Shown here: piece by piece, positions 14,899 through 15,638 of the stretch
Position numbering within the stretch: position 1 is the stretch's first letter
Layout: the number at the start of each line of letters is the position of its first letter
Assembly (NCBI GenBank): GCA_027489295.1
Contig: JAIYAA010000274.1
Coordinates: 1 to 15,638, forward strand
DNA length: 15,638 nt
Source of the DNA: Sphingomonadales bacterium
GTDB lineage: Bacteria > Pseudomonadota > Alphaproteobacteria > Sphingomonadales > Sphingomonadaceae
Direction of reading: 5' to 3'
Notes under the pieces: model-generated
What the model was told of the DNA's origin: nothing
Seen by the model: only the letters and a program-made list of their open reading frames with translations
The model's database searches: none
Made by a program: the position numbers and the translations under genes

Positions 14899-14924
14899 AT
14901 GTTTTCCGTACATTTTCCGTACGG
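14899..14924 (+). promoter_or_regulatory. Paired TTTTCCGTAC boxes, right end
   Basis: TTTTCCGTAC at 14902-14911 and 14913-14922, the same 11-bp period and orientation as at 1801-1826, with a single difference over 26 bp. The second box ends in the palindrome CCGTACGG. It lies 32 bp from the att core, so the circular form would carry a box pair on each side of the core, a layout typical of tyrosine-recombinase attP sites. Confidence 0.6.
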
Positions 14925-14956
14925 CCGTCGCGACGCTTCGCTAAGTCATTGAAAAG

Positions 14957-15034
<78 letters not shown>

Positions 15035-15103
15035 CTGGAAAGGGCCGCCTAGCAAAGCAATCGCGCGAACGCCAGCCCGTTTCGGCGTTGCGGCGCCAAA
15101 AGC

Positions 15104-15638
15104 TCAGGCTGGCTCGGCTGCCCTTTTCGGCTTGGGGGCCGGGGTCTTCGGCTTGAACGCGCAGCACTCGGCGACCGGGCAGCGCCAGCATTCGGGTGTA
15201 CGCGCCTTGCAAACATAGCGGCCGTGCAGGATCAGCCAGTGATGCGCGTGCAGGCGGAAAGGCTGGGGCACCACCTTTTCCAGTCTCAGTTCCACCGCCA
15301 GCGGCGTCTTGCCCGGCGCAAGCCCCGTGCGGTTGCAGACGCGGAACAGGTGGGTGTCCACCGCAAAGGTCTCGTGCCCGAAGGCAACGTTCATCACCAC
15401 GTTGGCGGTCTTGCGGCCGACGCCGGGAAGCTGTTCCAACGCGTCGCGATTCGCCGGAACCGCACCGCCATGATCGCGGATCAGCGCCTCGGAGAGCGCA
15501 ATGACGTTCTTTGCCTTGGTGTTGAACAGGCCGATCGTCTTGATGTGCTCCTTCAGCCCGTCTTCGCCGAGCGCCACCATCTTTTCTGGCGTATCGACCT
15601 GCGCGAACAACGCCCGCGTTGCCTTGTTGACCCCGGCA
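15104..15638 (-). CDS. nth: Endonuclease III (partial, N-terminus outside window)
   Basis: The last 177 residues of a base-excision-repair DNA glycosylase/AP lyase that removes oxidised pyrimidines. The fragment starts in the conserved AGVNKATRALF. Then come IGLFNTKAKNV, the helix-hairpin-helix LPGVGRKTANVV with the catalytic Lys, and the catalytic Asp in FAVDTHLFRVCNRTGL. The [4Fe-4S] cluster cysteines follow C-x6-C-x2-C-x5-C starting at CKARTPEC. A lysine- and proline-rich tail follows the cluster. The frame continues past the window edge, so the start is not visible; the TTG at 15610 is an internal Leu codon. It is a host gene 69 bp beyond the tRNA and marks the right border of the island. 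Confidence 0.96.
   Translation of the reverse strand, partial: AGVNKATRALFAQVDTPEKMVALGEDGLKEHIKTIGLFNTKAKNVIALSEALIRDHGGAVPANRDALEQLPGVGRKTANVVMNVAFGHETFAVDTHLFRVCNRTGLAPGKTPLAVELRLEKVVPQPFRLHAHHWLILHGRYVCKARTPECWRCPVAECCAFKPKTPAPKPKRAAEPA

Larger units (their letters stand above)
1710..14956. mobile_element. Genomic island integrated at tRNA-Arg(CCG), about 13.2 kb
   Basis: The segment lies between the two 49-bp tRNA-derived direct repeats. It carries a tyrosine recombinase at its left end, an AlpA-type regulator at its right end and paired TTTTCCGTAC boxes near both ends. These four features together define an integrative element. Flanking genes (efflux pump on one side, nth on the other) look like ordinary host genes. 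I see no replication, conjugation or capsid genes, so it would be a non-autonomous or decayed element. Much of it is now insertion sequences; the identifiable cargo is the exported protein at 4670-5785 and the large NTPase at 7279-10776. Confidence 0.9.

Overview
The window looks like the chromosome of a sphingomonad-type alphaproteobacterium. It has GC-rich coding, a NodT-family efflux lipoprotein behind an RND permease, and an Fe-S endonuclease III. It is interrupted by a tRNA-integrated island of about 13.2 kb. No database search was possible, so the genus is an inference.

Layout. 1-1628: host genes, the 3' end of an RND efflux permease overlapping a complete outer-membrane efflux lipoprotein gene. 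1661-1709: a 49-bp copy of the 3' part of tRNA-Arg(CCG), which is the far attachment site. 1710-14956: the island. 14958-15034: the intact tRNA-Arg(CCG) on the minus strand, whose 3' part (14957-15005) is identical to the left copy. 15104-15638: the host nth gene (endonuclease III), running off the window.

The island carries a tyrosine recombinase at its left end (1845-3005) and an AlpA-type regulator/excisionase at its right end (14563-14769). Near each end lies the same 26-bp element, a pair of TTTTCCGTAC boxes 11 bp apart. Circularisation would place alpA, the att core and int side by side. The cargo is small: a lower-GC gene for an exported six-cysteine protein of unknown function (4670-5785), and a 1165-residue membrane-anchored P-loop NTPase (7279-10776). 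The NTPase has a STAND/NACHT-like order of motifs and a C-terminal array of 43-46-residue helical repeats. It is the best candidate for an undescribed system, possibly anti-phage defence, but that role is inferred only from architecture and location.

The rest of the island is mobile-element traffic. There is an intact IS5-family element with a CTAG target duplication, an IS3-family element with a T_TTT_TTA frameshift site, and a second tyrosine recombinase that lost its N-terminal part. There is also an IS110-group transposase cut in two by an IS1111-group element. Joining the two halves across that insertion restores a 348-residue transposase. A 98-bp piece of the same transposase is repeated beside the broken recombinase, and one end of it is the same nucleotide at which the IS1111-group element inserted. 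The downstream non-coding part of the IS1111-group element contains a 7-nt match to its target, as expected for a guide (bridge/seeker) RNA.
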